A DNA stretch of 64,000 nucleotides from Plectosphaerella cucumerina (Eukaryota; Ascomycota; Sordariomycetes; Glomerellales; Plectosphaerellaceae). The notes below the pieces were generated by a model, which saw only the letters and a list, made by a program, of their open reading frames with translations, ran no database searches and was not told where the DNA came from. Position numbers and translations under genes: made by a program. Positions 31,142 to 43,045 of this stretch are shown piece after piece. Location of the stretch: contig JAGPXD010000002.1 of the NCBI GenBank assembly GCA_020746995.1, forward strand, positions 248,001-312,000. Direction: 5' to 3'. Every line of letters starts with the position of its first letter. Position 1 is the stretch's first letter.

Positions 31142-34100
31142 TTACTCGCCCTTGAGCTTGTCCTGCCTGACCGAGAAGGCCATCTCGAGGAAGTCCTGCT
31201 CCTCCTTGGTGTGGAGACCCTTGGATCCGGCAGCGACGGAGGCGCTGGGGTTGCGACCGGCGTACATGACGTGCCTGCGGTTGTGGTGCTCCGTCTCGTT
31301 CAGGAGAGTCTCGATGCGAGGCTGCGTGAAGCTCCAGGCACCGGCGTTGAGGGGCTCCTCCTGGGCCCAAACGATGGTCTCGGCGTTGGGGTACTGGTCG
31401 AGGTTCTCCTTCAGCTGCTGCCACGGGAAGGGGTTCAGCTGCTCAATGCGAGTGATGGCAACATCGTCGAACTTGTTCTCGGCACGGTACTTGTGCAGAG
31501 CCGCCCAGACCTGACCAGAGCAGAGAATAACACGCTTGATCTCCTCGGGCTTCTTGATGGCACCGGTCTGGTGCTCGGGGTCGGGGATGATCCACTGGAA
31601 GTGCGACTCGCCGACGAACTCCTCAATGTTGGAGCGCGACAGGGGGTGGCGGAGCAGAGACTTGGAGAAGAAGATGATGAGGGCTGTGAATTTGGTCAGT
31701 CTTCATGATTTCAATATGCGTACTGCATGGGTGTCAAGACTCACGCTTGCGGAACTGCCTGTGCATCTGGCGACGGAGGACGTGGAACAGGTTGGAGGGC
31801 GACGTCATGTAGACGATCTGCATGTTGCAGTCCTGGTGCTGGCGCTCAAGCTTCTCGGGCGAGGGGAAGATGCGGGGATCCTCGTTGCAGAGCTGCAGGA
31901 AGCGCTCGAGGCGGCCAGACGAGTGCTCGGGGCCCTGGCCGTCATAGCCGTGGGGCAGAGACATGACGAGACCAGTCCTCTGCATCCACTTGACCTCACC
32001 AGAGGCGATGAACTGGTCGATGATGCACTGAGCGTTGTTGGCGAAGTCACCGAACTGGGCCTCCCACATGACGAGAGCGTTGGGCGAGGTCAGGGAGTAG
32101 CCGTACTCGAAGCCGAGGGCGCCGAACTCGCTCAGGGACGAGTTGGAAATGACGAACTTGCCCTGGTCGCCGCTGATGTGCTGCAGAGGGGCGTAGGTGT
32201 CCTCGTTCTCCTGGTCGTGGAAGACGGCGTGGCGCTGGGAGAAGGTACCACGCTCGACATCCTGGCCGGAGACACGGACGTGGTGACCCTCGCTGACGAG
32301 CGAGCCGAAGGCAAGGGCCTCAGCGGTGGGGAAGTCGATGTTCTTACCCTCGACAACCGACTTGGTCCTGTTGCTGAGAATACGCTTCAGGTTGCGGTGG
32401 ATGTTGAAGCCCTCGGGGGCGTTGCCGATGACGGTACCAATGTGCTCCAGGGTCTTCTGGTTCACGCTGGTATCGTTGTGGGGCAGGACCTCGGTGGCCA
32501 GCTCCTTGGGCGACTTGAAGCCGTTCCAAGCAGACGTGGTCCACTCCTTGGATGTCGGCTGGTAGTCCTTGGACTTGGAGAAGCTGTCCTCCAGCATGCC
32601 CCAGACCCACTGCTTGTGTTCCTCGATGTCCTCCTTGGTGAAGGTGCCGTCGGCGAGCAGCTTGTCGACGTAGGTGGCGATCTGGGACTTGTGGGACTGG
32701 ATGCGCTTGTACATGAGGGGTTGCGTGAAGGAAGGCTGGTCGGTCTCGTTGTGTCCGTGCTTGCGGTAGCAGACGAGGTCGATGATGACATCCTGCTTGA
32801 ACTCAGCGCGCCAGTCGGCGGCCATCTGGCACACGAAGTTGACGGCCTCGACATCGTCGGCGTTGACGTGGAAGACGGGGGCGTCGATGGCCTTGGCGAT
32901 GTCGGTACAGTAGGCGGTCGAGCGGGCGAAACGAGGGTCGGTGGTGAAGCCGATCTGGTTGTTGACGACGAGGTGGATGGTACCGCCGGTAGAGAAGGCG
33001 GGGAGAGAGTAGAAGCCAAGGCACTCGTAGACGACACCCTGGGCAGCGAAGGCGGCATCACCGTGGAGCAGAACGCCCATGGCGGTGCGGTGGGCCTTCT
33101 CGTCGTCGTTGTAGTGCTGGATAGCACGGGTCTTGCCGAGAACGACGGGGTCCTCGGCCTCCAGGTGGGAGGGGTTGGCGACCAGAGACAGCTGGACGCG
33201 CTTGCCCGAGGGAGTGGGACGCTCAAAGTTCATTCCCAGGTGGTACTTGACGTCACCAGAGCCCTCCTCGGCACCGGTGGTGCCGGCGAACTCGCTGAAG
33301 ATGGACTCGTTGGGCTTCCTGACGACGTTACTGAGAACGTTCAGACGGCCACGGTGAGGCATGCCAATGACGATGTCCTTGACGCCGTAGTCGACGCTAC
33401 GGTCGATCAGGGCCTTCATGCCGGGAACCAGGGTCTCGCAACCCTCGAGGCCGAAACGCTTGTCGTTGGGGTATTTCGTGGACAGGAAGGACTCGAAGCT
33501 CGAACTCCAGATGAGGCGGTCGAGGATGCGGCGCTTCTCGTCGATGCTGTACTTGAAGGGGTTGGGGACCTCGAGGCGCTCACGGATCCAGTCGCACTTC
33601 TCACGGTCGGGAATGTGGATGAACTCGATGCCGTAGGAGCCGCAGTAGATGCGCTCGCAGTTGTCGATGATCTCGCGGAGGGTCATCTTCTCGCGGCCGT
33701 CACGCTTGAAGCGAGGCAGGATGCCGGGGCCGAGGGAGTACTCGGTATCGAGATCCTTTTCGGTGAACTGGTAGTGCTCGAGGGTCAACTCCTTGGGCTT
33801 GATGTTGCCGAAGCCCTTTGCCTCATTCCTGATGCCGAGGGGGTCGATGTTGGCCTTGTGGTGACCTCTCGCCTGGTACGCCCGCACGAGGAGCTGGACC
33901 TTGAGATGGTTGGCAACCTCGGAGTTGGCGCTGCCGAGGCCGCGGGTGAGAGAAGGAACGCCACCAGTGGCGTTGGGGACGAGAGACGGGGGAGGGGTGA
34001 AAGCCTGGGAGATGGGCATGTCACCGGACTCCATGTTGCGGAAGTAGACCTGCCACGAGACATGAACGCTCTTGGGGTCCTCTTTCCACTGCATGTACAT

Positions 34101-34355
34101 CTCGTCAATGTAGTTGGCGGTGTTGCCGGAGAGGAAGTTGTCGTTGGACTCGGGAGCCCTTTCGGTGGCGCTGGCATACTGCCTCTGCGACACGGACAGC
34201 TCGAGAGGGCGGCGGGCGGCAAGGAGAGCCCTTGAGCTGGTGACACGGGAGTTGCATGTCGACGTCAGGGTCGAGAAGCGGCAGGTGGATGGCGCGGAGC
34301 ACCGGGGGGTCTGGAGCAGCCGGGAGCCGGCTTTGCTGGCCGAGCTTCGCAACAT
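31142..34355 (-). CDS. KGD1: 2-oxoglutarate dehydrogenase E1 component, mitochondrial
   Basis: Thiamine-diphosphate-dependent E1 of the 2-oxoglutarate dehydrogenase complex in the TCA cycle. Two exons, 34355-31745 and 31683-31142, with one 61-bp intron, give 1050 residues, the normal size. An arginine/serine-rich presequence (MLRSSASKAGSRLLQ...) is followed by the E1 N-terminal segment (NFLSGNTANYIDEMYMQW). The ThDP domain has GMPHRGRLNVLSN and GDAAFAAQGVVYECLGF with HLVVNNQIGFTT. The transketolase-like domain has MLPHGYDG-type sequence (SLPHGYDGQGPEHSSGRLE). The second exon holds the conserved C-terminus (EEPLNAGAWSF, RHVMYAGRNPSASVA). All expected motifs are intact. The gene is transcribed away from a 2.6-kb spacer with an AT island. 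Confidence 0.97.
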
Positions 34356-37010
34356 GGTGATGCGTGTCTTTGGGGTGCTGGAGCTAAGCTATAGGGGTAG
34401 CGCCGTCCTCGAGGACATGGAATTGGCCGCGTGCAAGCTTCGAAGGCGCAAGACGCAGGAAGGAAAGGGTTGGAGGATGCGGCGGGAGAGATTGGTCCCG
34501 CGTTACAATTAGGGATAGGATTCGAGATGGCTGGAGCTACAATCGCTTGCTGTCAGAGGTTGTAGGATGTGTGCGGTTGAGTGGAGAGGATGCAATGTGG
34601 AGGGGAGGGGACGAGGGAATGGGAAAAGAGGAGCTGGTTGATCATGTACGTACGAGGTTCTCAAGGAAAAGATTTCGAGGTGGTTTCCTCGAAAGAAACA
34701 AACTTCCCACGAATGACGAACACGATGGATGGAACTTGAAAAGCCCGTTGCTGCTGGAGGAGGAAATTCGGGAAGAATGCGACGCCGCCGACGTGTGACT
34801 AAGAGTCGGAAGGGAGCCGCTAAGGTATAGCCGACTAGCGTGCTTCATCACAGGTTACACTTAGTACAAAATCTCCGGAGCCTAATTTCTAGTAGATCTA
34901 TAATTCTATAATAACTCTTTCAAAGCTACTCTCTGAATCGATTTTAAACACTATTTTAATGAGTTAAGTAATTATTTATTAGAAAAAAATAGAAAAAAGG
35001 TATTAAACAAAGAAGAGGAACTTAGATTTTTGCTATTCTAGAGTAAATAAATAGATTTTCCTAGGTAAATAAAGCAAAGTTAAGCTAGAAAAAAAATAGA
35101 TAATATTAGTTACTACTATTACTTAACTATTATTGCCCTAACTTAAATAATACTTTTCTCTCCAGATCCAGGCTTACAGCTAGCTAGATAGCTAGCTAAT
35201 AGAGGAAGCCATCTAAGCCTGCCCTTGTAAGCTGAAATAGGGGGCGACTTATGACGGTGGCTTTGAGGCCGCCTGACACCCGGATCGTGAGGTTCGAGAA
35301 GCAGGAGACGGGAGCTCTGGCAGTACAACGCCGGCTGGATCGAGGCCAGGCCAGCCAATGGCGGCGAAGGTGCTGTCAAGGTCCGGTTCCTGCCGTGCGT
35401 CCAGTGCGCTTGCTCGGCAAAACAGCTACGGAGTAGCGGGAGCTCGGGCGGCTGACCAGTCAGGGGGCTCCAAATTACCAAAGGCCAGGCCTGGCGACTC
35501 GGCGATTGACAGTGCGAGGAATTGTTTGTGGCTGTAGCTCGGCCGCGAGCCAGCCAGACATTTCGGTGACTGACATGGCATGATGGGATCGATTGAAATA
35601 CGTTGACCGCAACGTTACAGCCATATCAACCTTCAAAGTCCTCCTTCGATTGCAATAAGGACTCCCAAGATGGAAGCAGCTTGGCGTTGTCGCCGCGGCG
35701 TCCGGAGCCTCCGGTAGGGACTCAGCACAGTGCTATTCCGAGCGCTGGCATGTCCGCCTCGAAACATGGAAGGGGCGATATTGTTCCCTTTGCCAGGCAT
35801 CTTGAAATGGAGCCGGTCTGTGAGCGACCTGGACTCCACGACAGCATCACATTTACCGGGCGCAATACGAGGGCACTCCTATGTTCTCGAGTAGTCAAAT
35901 TGGCTGAAGAGGAAAAAGGCACAGCTCGTATCTTCTTCAGATGAGTCCTGTCCTGGATGCAGCAAGTATCGGCAAAGTCTGTTTGTTGCCGACCGGAGAT
36001 GGCCTCGCTTTGCCGTCTTGCATGTTGCCACGTCGTCCACCGACTGCAGTGAACTGAATCGAGGGATTCTCGAAAGACAACACAGAAGACAGACAACTGT
36101 AACAGCAACGGCGACCAACGGCATGGCCTCCCGAATTTAATGTTGACACGCGTTCCACGCACGTCCTCCAAACCCGTGTCCAGAAGCAGCCTGAGCCGAG
36201 AATAGACCACCAGCGACACTTTGGGTCGCAGAACCTCCGTCCCAGCGCTGACTAAAACGCGGATCGCCCGAAGTAATGGGATCGACGTCGGTTTCACCCG
36301 GCGCCCATCGTCCTCCCCATCATCAATGCGGGCGGCATCCCGTCTCCGGGACGGAGAGCATCTGAGCATAAAGCCCCATCCCCCCCTTTACCCACCAGGG
36401 ACCAACCCTTCTCGCCGTCGAGACCCTCAAACCTCGTCCCATCCTCCCTTGTGCCAGTTGCCAGGTCCCCGACGTCTCTGCCTGCGCCGCGGCGCACGCG
36501 CTCGGTTTCACGTCACCATCCGGGGCGCCCAAAACGTTCACCGCGTCTCCTACCTAGGCTGTGAATCTGTGTGGTGATGCCCGCGAGTCTTTCTGCCCTT
36601 CAGGCTCCCCGCCGGTCCCCCGGGTCGCATGAATCCCGACACGGCCTCGCCATGGACGTTGTCCACAAATTTCAGACGAGGCCGAAGAAGGGGGGGCCAC
36701 GCGCGGGCGCTCATCCTGCTATACATACCGCTGCGCCCCGGTCGCCAAGGCCATCAGAGACCACATCTGACGATCCCCTATTCATCTGTTGTAGATCTCA
36801 GCGCCCGCAAGTTGCAACCCAGGCAAGCCCTACAGCGTCCAAGAACCGACCAAAGAGAAGACCCGTGTCGTGTTGTTTCCGTCCACCCCCTCGGCCGCCA
36901 GAGAAAGCAACATCACAGCAACAACCACCCCCTCGACATTGCTCCCCGTTGAACGGAGAGCTTCCGAATAGAACAGACCGGACCAGATCAGACCTCCACA
37001 CTCGACAGCC
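34356..37010. other. divergent intergenic region KGD1 / MARVEL gene with AT island
   Basis: A 2.65-kb spacer. Bases 34855-35165 are sharply AT-rich (many A-runs, TAATA words), followed by a nested AGCTAGCT inverted sequence near 35179-35196, resembling decayed repeat DNA. The rest is ordinary. A C-rich leader precedes the MARVEL gene (about 36860-37010). Open frames of 100-215 codons between 35600 and 36500 overlap in several frames and carry no recognisable motif. Confidence 0.55.
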
Positions 37011-37561
37011 ATGGCCGTCAACATCAAGCTCGCCCTGAGGGCAGTCCAGGGCGTCCTGACCCTGACGATCCTGATCCTTTCGTCCTACGGTATGTCTCCC
37101 TCACTTTGCCGATGCCTTCCTAGCCTCCTCGCTGACCCCTCCTCTCAGTGGCCAACTGGTACTACTCCGCGACCATCACCATCCCGCCCCCGCCCGTGGG
37201 CTTCATGGTCGCCGTGCCGGTCCTCTCCGTCCTGTCGCTGGCCTACCTCGAGGCCGCGCCGCGTTTCGCCCCCAAGGCCGCGCACCCCCACGCCATGTTC
37301 ATCGTCGAGGTCATGAACGCCCTCTTCTACTTCGCCGGCTTCATCGCCCTGGCCGTCTTCCTGGGCAAGCTGCGCTTCTGTCGCGGCTCCGTCTGCGAGG
37401 CCGCAAAGGCCAACGCCGGCCTGTCCGCCATCCAGTTCCTGGTCTGGGGCGCCACCGCCGGCCTCTGCGGCATGGGTCTCTTCAGGGGCGGCTTCAAGAA
37501 GGACGGCTTCAAGAAGGACGCCGTCAAGATCGACGAGGTCCCCATGAAGGAGGCCCCCTAG
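37011..37561 (+). CDS. MARVEL-domain tetraspan membrane protein
   Basis: Exons 37011-37089 and 37149-37561 with a 59-bp intron (GTATGT...TCAG) give 163 residues. Four hydrophobic helices fit the MARVEL fold: LTLTILILSSYVANWYY, VGFMVAVPVLSVLSLAYL, MNALFYFAGFIALAVFLG and AIQFLVWGATAGLCGMGLF. The short extracellular loop holds a Cys pair (CRGSVC). The cytosolic tail has a GFKKDGFKKD duplication and ends PMKEAP. Family members (e.g. fungal Nce102-related proteins) organise plasma-membrane domains or eisosomes. Which subgroup this one belongs to cannot be decided by eye. Confidence 0.85.
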
Positions 37562-38137
37562 AGGGGAGGCAGGCTGGTCGGATGACTGTCGTCAACAGTC
37601 ACGTTCCTTGGGGCGATCTGCTCGGAAAAGGGGCGAACTGACAGCGACACCAAGCCGGGATACGTGACCCTCCGCCCAGGACGGCGCAGGGCTCTCGCTC
37701 CTTGGCTCTCCGTCCATCGAACCGTGGGTATTCCCTCGGCGAACGAAACATGGCAGCGGCAAATCGCCCTGCAACATCCTATTTGCAAGCGTACGACCGG
37801 AATTGTCCGGTCCCAGGAGTTTGGTCACGACCTCTGCCCTCATGTAAATTTCAGGGGGGCGTTTAGCTTTTTAGTACGCATCTATGCATCACCCACCTCT
37901 GGATAAGGTGTTCAATTCAATAGGAAACAATACCCTGCACGTTCGCTAGCCATGGCCGGTGTTTCGTTTGACCCCGTGCATTCACAGCCATAAACGTAGC
38001 GCGAACCCCCTTTTAGTCCACGACCGGCGTCTCAGATATAAGCAGAGGGTATTCATTCATATTGGCTCTTATATATCAATCATATCGACGTCCCTTATTT
38101 CAAATCCATTTTCCTCCTTCTCCCTCCTTGACCCTCT
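37562..38137. other. convergent 3' intergenic region
   Basis: A 576-bp spacer between the MARVEL gene and the sulfhydrylase. Its right half is moderately AT-rich. No gene or repeat seen. Confidence 0.6.
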
Positions 38138-39837
38138 TCAGGGGGCCAGGGGAGCATCCTCGCCCTTGTGCGAGGGCACCGTCGTCTCCTTGGAAGCACC
38201 CTTGGTCGTCGTGGCAGCGGCGGCCTTGAACGATTGCTCAAAGTCGGCGATGATGTCGTCAATGTGCTCGGTGCCGACGGAGATGCGGATGAGGTCCTCG
38301 GAGACACCCGACGTCTTCTTCTCCTCGTCGCTGAGCTGCTCGTGGGTAGTCGTCCAGGGGCTGCGGCGGTGTTAGTGGGGTTTCTCGGGGGTGACATGTC
38401 AATCAGGTCTTGGACGTACTGGATGGCGAGAGTCTTGGAGTCACCGACGTTGGCAAGGTTGGAGATGAGCTTGAAGCCATCGACGACCTGGCTGCCAGCG
38501 GCACCACCGCCCTTGACGCCGAAGCTCAGGACACCGCCGAAACCGCGGGTAAGATACTTCTTGGCCGTCTCGTGGTAGGGGTGGCTCTCAAGGCCAGGGT
38601 AGGAGACCCAGCTGACGTACTCGCTGTCCTCGAGGTACTTGGCCAGGGCGGCGGCGTTCTGGGCGTGGCGCTCGGCGCGCAGAGACAGAGTCTCGATACC
38701 GATGAGGAGCTGCTGGGCGGCGAAGGGGTTCAGGCAGGCACCGAGGTCGCGCAGGATCTCGACACGGGCGCGGATGATGTAGGAGATGGCGCCAAAGGTA
38801 TCCCAGAACTTGAGGCCGTGGTAGCCGTCGGAGGGCTCGGTGAACTGGGGGAAGCGGGCAGCGTTCTCGCCCCAATTGAACTTGCCGCTGTCGACGATGA
38901 CACCGCCAATGGTGGTGCCGTGGCCGCCGATCCACTTGGTGGCCGAGTGGACGACGATGTCGGCGCCGTGCTCAATGGGGCGGATAAAGTAGCCGCCAGC
39001 ACCGAAGGTGTTGTCGACCTGCGCAGGAGGTCAGTGGATATTTTGGGAGGGCAGATGGGAAGGACTCACGATCAGGGGGACGCCCTTGGCGTGGGCGACC
39101 TTGGCAATGGCGGCAATGTCGGGGACGTTGTACTTGGGGTTGCCAATGCTCTCGATGTACACGGCCTTGGTCTTGTCGTCGATGGCAGCCTCGATGTCCT
39201 CGACGCGATCACCGTCGACGAACTTGGTGTTGATGCCGAGGCGGGGCAGGAAGACCTTGAACTGGTTGTAGGTGCCGCCGTAGAGCAGCGAGGTGGAGAC
39301 GATGTTGTCGCCGGCGTGAGCCAGGGTGTTGATGGCGATGAACTGAGCGGCCTGGCCGGACGAGGTGGCCAGGGCAGCGACACCTCCCTCGAGGGCAGCA
39401 ATACGCTTCTCGAAGACGTCGACGGTGGGCTACGTGAGGATGTGTCAGCGGAGAGGGTAGGGTGTAGGGGGTCGCGGAAGACGCACGTTCATGATACGGC
39501 TGTAGATGTTGCCGAACTCCTTGAGGCCAAAGAGCCTCGCGCCGTGGGCCGAGTCATTGAAGGTGAAGCTCTGTAGTGGGAAAAGTGGTCAGTCTCGTCG
39601 TCTTGGTTCGGATGTCTGGTGTCTTGGGACAGTTCGAGGGGACGCCGAGAGGGACGTACCGTCGTGGCGTAGATGGGAACGGCGCGCGAGTTGGTCGTAG
39701 GGTCAGGCTCCTGGCTGTCATGGGGTGTCAGTCGAGCTTCTTTGTGGCCGGTCCTGGGTTGCCCAGAGACAAGGCGCAACAACATACCCCGCGTGGAGCT
39801 GGAGGGTCTCGAAGTTCTTGCTCAGTTCCTCAGACAT
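38138..39837 (-). CDS. MET17: O-acetylhomoserine sulfhydrylase (homocysteine/cysteine synthase)
   Basis: PLP enzyme that makes homocysteine from O-acetylhomoserine and sulfide in sulfur assimilation (yeast Met17, Aspergillus CysD). Six exons, 39837-39788, 39714-39660, 39570-39487, 39429-39070, 39018-38420 and 38360-38138, all with GT-AG introns of 51-89 bp, give 456 residues. The N-terminus reads FETLQLHAGQEPDPTTNSRA. The cofactor region has ATSSGQAA, and VDNTFGAGGYF. The PLP lysine lies in HSATKWIGGHGTTIGG. The C-terminal substrate region is HPWTTTHEQLSDEE. Five introns crowd the first half. A match to the CYS3/MetR sulfur-regulator consensus lies 304 bp upstream. The tail (VPSHKGEDAPLAP) is less conserved. 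Confidence 0.95.
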
Positions 39838-40140
39838 TGTGGCGCTATTTGGGTCCGACGAGGGTATCTGGTGAGGGTAGGAAAGAGATCTGGAGGGGAG
39901 AGTGAGGTGAGAGAGGAAGAGGAGGGCGAACGGAGGGCGGAGGACGGAATAGAAAAAGGTCTCGGGAGCAAGAGCTGTCGCGGACCCTCAGGCCTCAGCC
40001 CACGCGACGTTAGGACTTTGTGGTCACTAGCGGTACATCGCTGCTGAGCCGAGGACCTGCCTGCTTGCAGCAGCGCGGTGCGACGGGCGGGGGAGGGGTC
40101 AGTCGGGGTCAGGATCAGAGCTTAGCAGCTTTTTGGCTGG

Positions 40141-40150
40141 ATGATGCCAT
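40141..40150. promoter_or_regulatory. candidate CYS3/MetR (bZIP sulfur regulator) site
   Basis: ATGATGCCAT is an exact match to ATGRYRYCAT, the established Neurospora CYS3 binding consensus. It lies 304 bp upstream of the sulfhydrylase ATG. With equal base frequencies a match is expected about once per 65 kb, so roughly a 1% chance in this 834-bp spacer. Function is inferred from the sequence and the target gene. Confidence 0.5.
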
Positions 40151-40526
40151 CGAGGGGCAATCGAACGCCGTGGGTCGGCAGGAGCATCCCAGCAGCACCT
40201 GCACGCGCCATGCGGGGGCGCCCATGCCTGATTGACCAATTCCCATTGCGACAACTGGAGCATGACCCAATGCAATTGCATCCCCATCTCCGGCCAGTCG
40301 CCGTCTCGGCCTTTGCTGGACATGCGAGTTTGACAAGGGGCAGTACGGTACGCTACATGTGCGAATGAGACATCACGAATCCTGGGCAGTCCTCTACGTG
40401 TACTTCGGATTCGGGAACTGGTGAGTTCCGGGATTAAAGTTGGAGAGCTTGCATGGGCGTGGGATACTCGGTCCAGGTACATTTACTAATTCTTTGAGTC
40501 CAACACAAGCCCTCGACCGTTGGGAG

Positions 40527-40533
40527 TGAGTCA
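40527..40533. promoter_or_regulatory. candidate GCN4/CPC1 amino-acid-control site
   Basis: TGAGTCA, the palindromic TGASTCA core recognised by GCN4/CPC1 bZIP factors, lies 139 bp before the ATG of the saccharopine-reductase-like gene. About one match per 8 kb is expected by chance, so this is moderate evidence. Confidence 0.4.
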
Positions 40534-40671
40534 GCCGGCGAGTCTTCGTTGATCCCCTTCCACGACTTGAACAAGTACCAGCCACCACGCCAGGACTCAA
40601 CCAGTTCGTCTTGATCTACCTTCCCCTTAAATCTGATCAAGACCCGAATCATAATCTTCATTATCGAAGAC

Positions 40672-42567
40672 ATGGCCGAGAAGAAGATATTGATCCTTGG
40701 GAGCGGCTCGGTCGCCAAGCCCTGTGTCGACCTCCTCCTCCGATGCCCCAATAACACCCTCACCGTCGGTCTGTGGTCTCCCCGATGCCCATAATCCTGC
40801 AGTGCGGATCTTGTGACTGACCAACACTACGTTGCAGCTTGCCGTACGATGACAACCGCCGAGAGGGTAATTGCCGGCCGGCCGCGGGCCACGGCCATTG
40901 CCCTGGACGTCTCCTCTCCCGATCTCGACCGCTACATCAAGGAACACAATGTCGTCGTGTCTCTCGTGCCCTTCGTACACCACGCCAGTGTAATTCGCTC
41001 GGCAATCAAAGGGAAGACCCATGTCGTGACAACGAGCTATGTTTCTCCAGCGATGCGGGAGCTCGACGCGGAGGCCAAGGAGGCTGGCATCACCGATTTG
41101 AACGAAGTTGGCGTGGACCCTGGTGTCGACCATCTGTACGCTGTGAAGACCATTGACGAGGTCCACGAAAAGGGGGGGAAGGTATGTGCCTCCATAATTG
41201 GCGAGCTTCTTAGACTTCGAGGACCTTTCTAACCACGTCAAGGTTCTGGAGTTTTACTCGTATTGTGGCGGACTCCCAGCCCCTGAAGCTGCAAACAACC
41301 CTCTGCGATTCAAAGTACTGCTCCCTGGTCCTAAATTCTCGACCCGACCATCCACTGACGTGTAGCAGTTCTCGTGGTCCCCTCGAGGAGCCTTGCTTTC
41401 ACAGCAAAACTCGGCAACGTTCCTCAAGGACGGAGAGGAAGTCCATATTTCGAACAAGGACCTCATGGGCGAGGCATGCCCCTACCATTTCATGGACGGA
41501 TACTCGTTTGTTGCGTACCCCAACAGAGACTCGGTCCCCTTCCGCGAGGCGTACCAGATTCCGGAAGCACACACCGTCATACGAGGATCGCTCCGATACG
41601 AAGGAACTCCTGCGCTGGTCAGGGCCCTGATCGATATTGGTTGGCTCGATACCGAGATCAAGCCGTGGCTGAAGGATGGGATGACTTGGGCTCAGATCCA
41701 TCAGCGAGTCACCGGAGCAGCTTCCCCTACGGAGCCAGATCTGATTGCCCGTGCTGACGAGCTCTGTCACTTTGCCTCGCCTGCTGACCGTCAGCAGATC
41801 CTGTCAGGTCTTCGCTGGATGGGTCTGTTTTCTGACCAAGTGCCAAACCTGCATGGGAGTCTGCTGGACACCTTGTCAGCGCAGCTGCAGGAGCTGTGTA
41901 GCTTCCAGCCTGGCGAGCGTGATCTGGTCATGCTGCAGCACAAGTTTGTGGTGGAATGGAAGGACGGCACCCAGGTGAGTGCAGCCGATGGCATGGGTCA
42001 TCAGCATATCGCTAACAATGTCGGGTATAGAACACCATCACCTCTACGCTTGAGCTGTTCGGCGACCCCGACGGGTACTCAGGGATGGCCCGGGCGGTCG
42101 GGGGGCATCAAGCTGACCGAGAGGATGTTTTGACTGGTTCACGGTTACGAGCTTGGAAAAGGGGCACGTACGGCAGGCTACAATTGCACCTGAGGAACAT
42201 GCGAGAAAGCAAGACAATTGAGGTGCCCGCTTCGAGGTCAGGGTCCTGCCAGCTCACACCCGGCTGGTGCAGCGTGGGTGGACGCCTCGTCCCGCTTGCC
42301 ATGGCCGATATAGGAAACGGTGGGGTACCCTGGCGAGCACGCAATCCGCGCGAAAATGTCATAGCTCCATTTTCCCATTGGCCGTGCTTGAGTGGGGGTT
42401 TCTCGTCGTGGGCGTGCTTTCGTCTCGCGACAGCTTCATCTCGTCACCTCATGTCCTCTTCGTTCAGCACCCGGCTGAGCACGGCACACGGGGGCTGCTT
42501 CGTCTATCTGATGCAGACAATGGTGGTCTTGACATGCGGGAGATGGGCAGGTGTTGGCGCTGGGTAA
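40672..42567 (+). CDS. LYS9: saccharopine reductase-like protein with non-homologous C-terminus
   Basis: Related to saccharopine dehydrogenase (NADP+, L-glutamate forming; Lys9) of the aminoadipate lysine pathway. Exons 40672-40768, 40838-41181, 41243-41314, 41369-41974 and 42031 onward join in phase. The N-terminal Rossmann motif is ILGSGSVAKP. Conserved blocks are TTSYVSPAMREL, GVDPGVDHLYAVKTIDEVH, SYCGGLPAPEAANNPL, KFSWSPRGALL and LQHKFVVEWKDG. Homology continues through STLELFGDPDGYSGMARAVG (about 42100, residue 397) and then stops. The usual last 50 residues (VP.G.A...LDG motif onward) are missing. The frame runs on for about 155 unrelated residues to a stop at 42567. Amino-acid divergence from typical Lys9 suggests a paralogue, perhaps decaying. 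The true 3' end is uncertain. Confidence 0.75.
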
Positions 42568-43045
42568 TCTTACGGCTGAGATGATGGTCGGTTCTGCAAT
42601 TTGCAAGGTCCGTCTTTCCAGTCTCGAGTCGGGTCGTGCTTGGGCTGATTCGGCCGGCCCCACCCCGATCTGGGCTCGGAGCCCGGCATCGGCAGGCTCT
42701 CACCCGGCCGCTCCGAGTCTAAGCATCCAGCTCCGGGCCCGTCATCTCATGATCCCGAGCTCACGTTCACAATGAGCCGTGCCGGTAAACTGTAAGGTTT
42801 TAGCCATTGTTGCACCTGTACTTTTGCAACTAGCAACCGAGCGATCCTTCATCCCCGCAGTTCGCTTCCAACTAGGCCCTTTATGGAGACGAACCTCGGC
42901 CCCGGCTCCGGCTCGCCTGTCCCACCACCCCTGTGCTGCGAGGGGGCACTCTGTTTCAACTGCGTCATCGTGCCTCCCGCATCTTTAACGACCTCGTCAC
43001 ATAACCTTCAGAGAAAGGACACATCCTTCGGCCATCATTATCAAA
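42568..43045. other. intergenic region upstream of the paraoxonase-like gene
   Basis: A 478-bp spacer; its right half is the presumed leader of the paraoxonase-like gene. I searched it for the missing C-terminus of the LYS9-like gene and did not find it. Confidence 0.5.

Larger units (their letters stand above)
39838..40671. other. divergent promoter region MET17 / LYS9-like
   Basis: An 834-bp spacer shared by the sulfhydrylase (leftward) and the saccharopine-reductase-like gene (rightward). It carries a CYS3-type and a GCN4-type site, listed separately. No gene. Confidence 0.6.

Noticed and set aside
31536..34235. 899-codon open frame opposite KGD1
   Set aside because: Shadow of the KGD1 coding strand; long antisense frames also lie opposite pmt2 (9304-11163), citrate synthase (47668-49296) and the sulfhydrylase (38410-39576).
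29696..34355. secondary-metabolite gene cluster around the NmrA-like gene
   Set aside because: Neighbours are housekeeping genes (acyl-CoA synthetase, KGD1); no synthase, P450 or cluster regulator is present.
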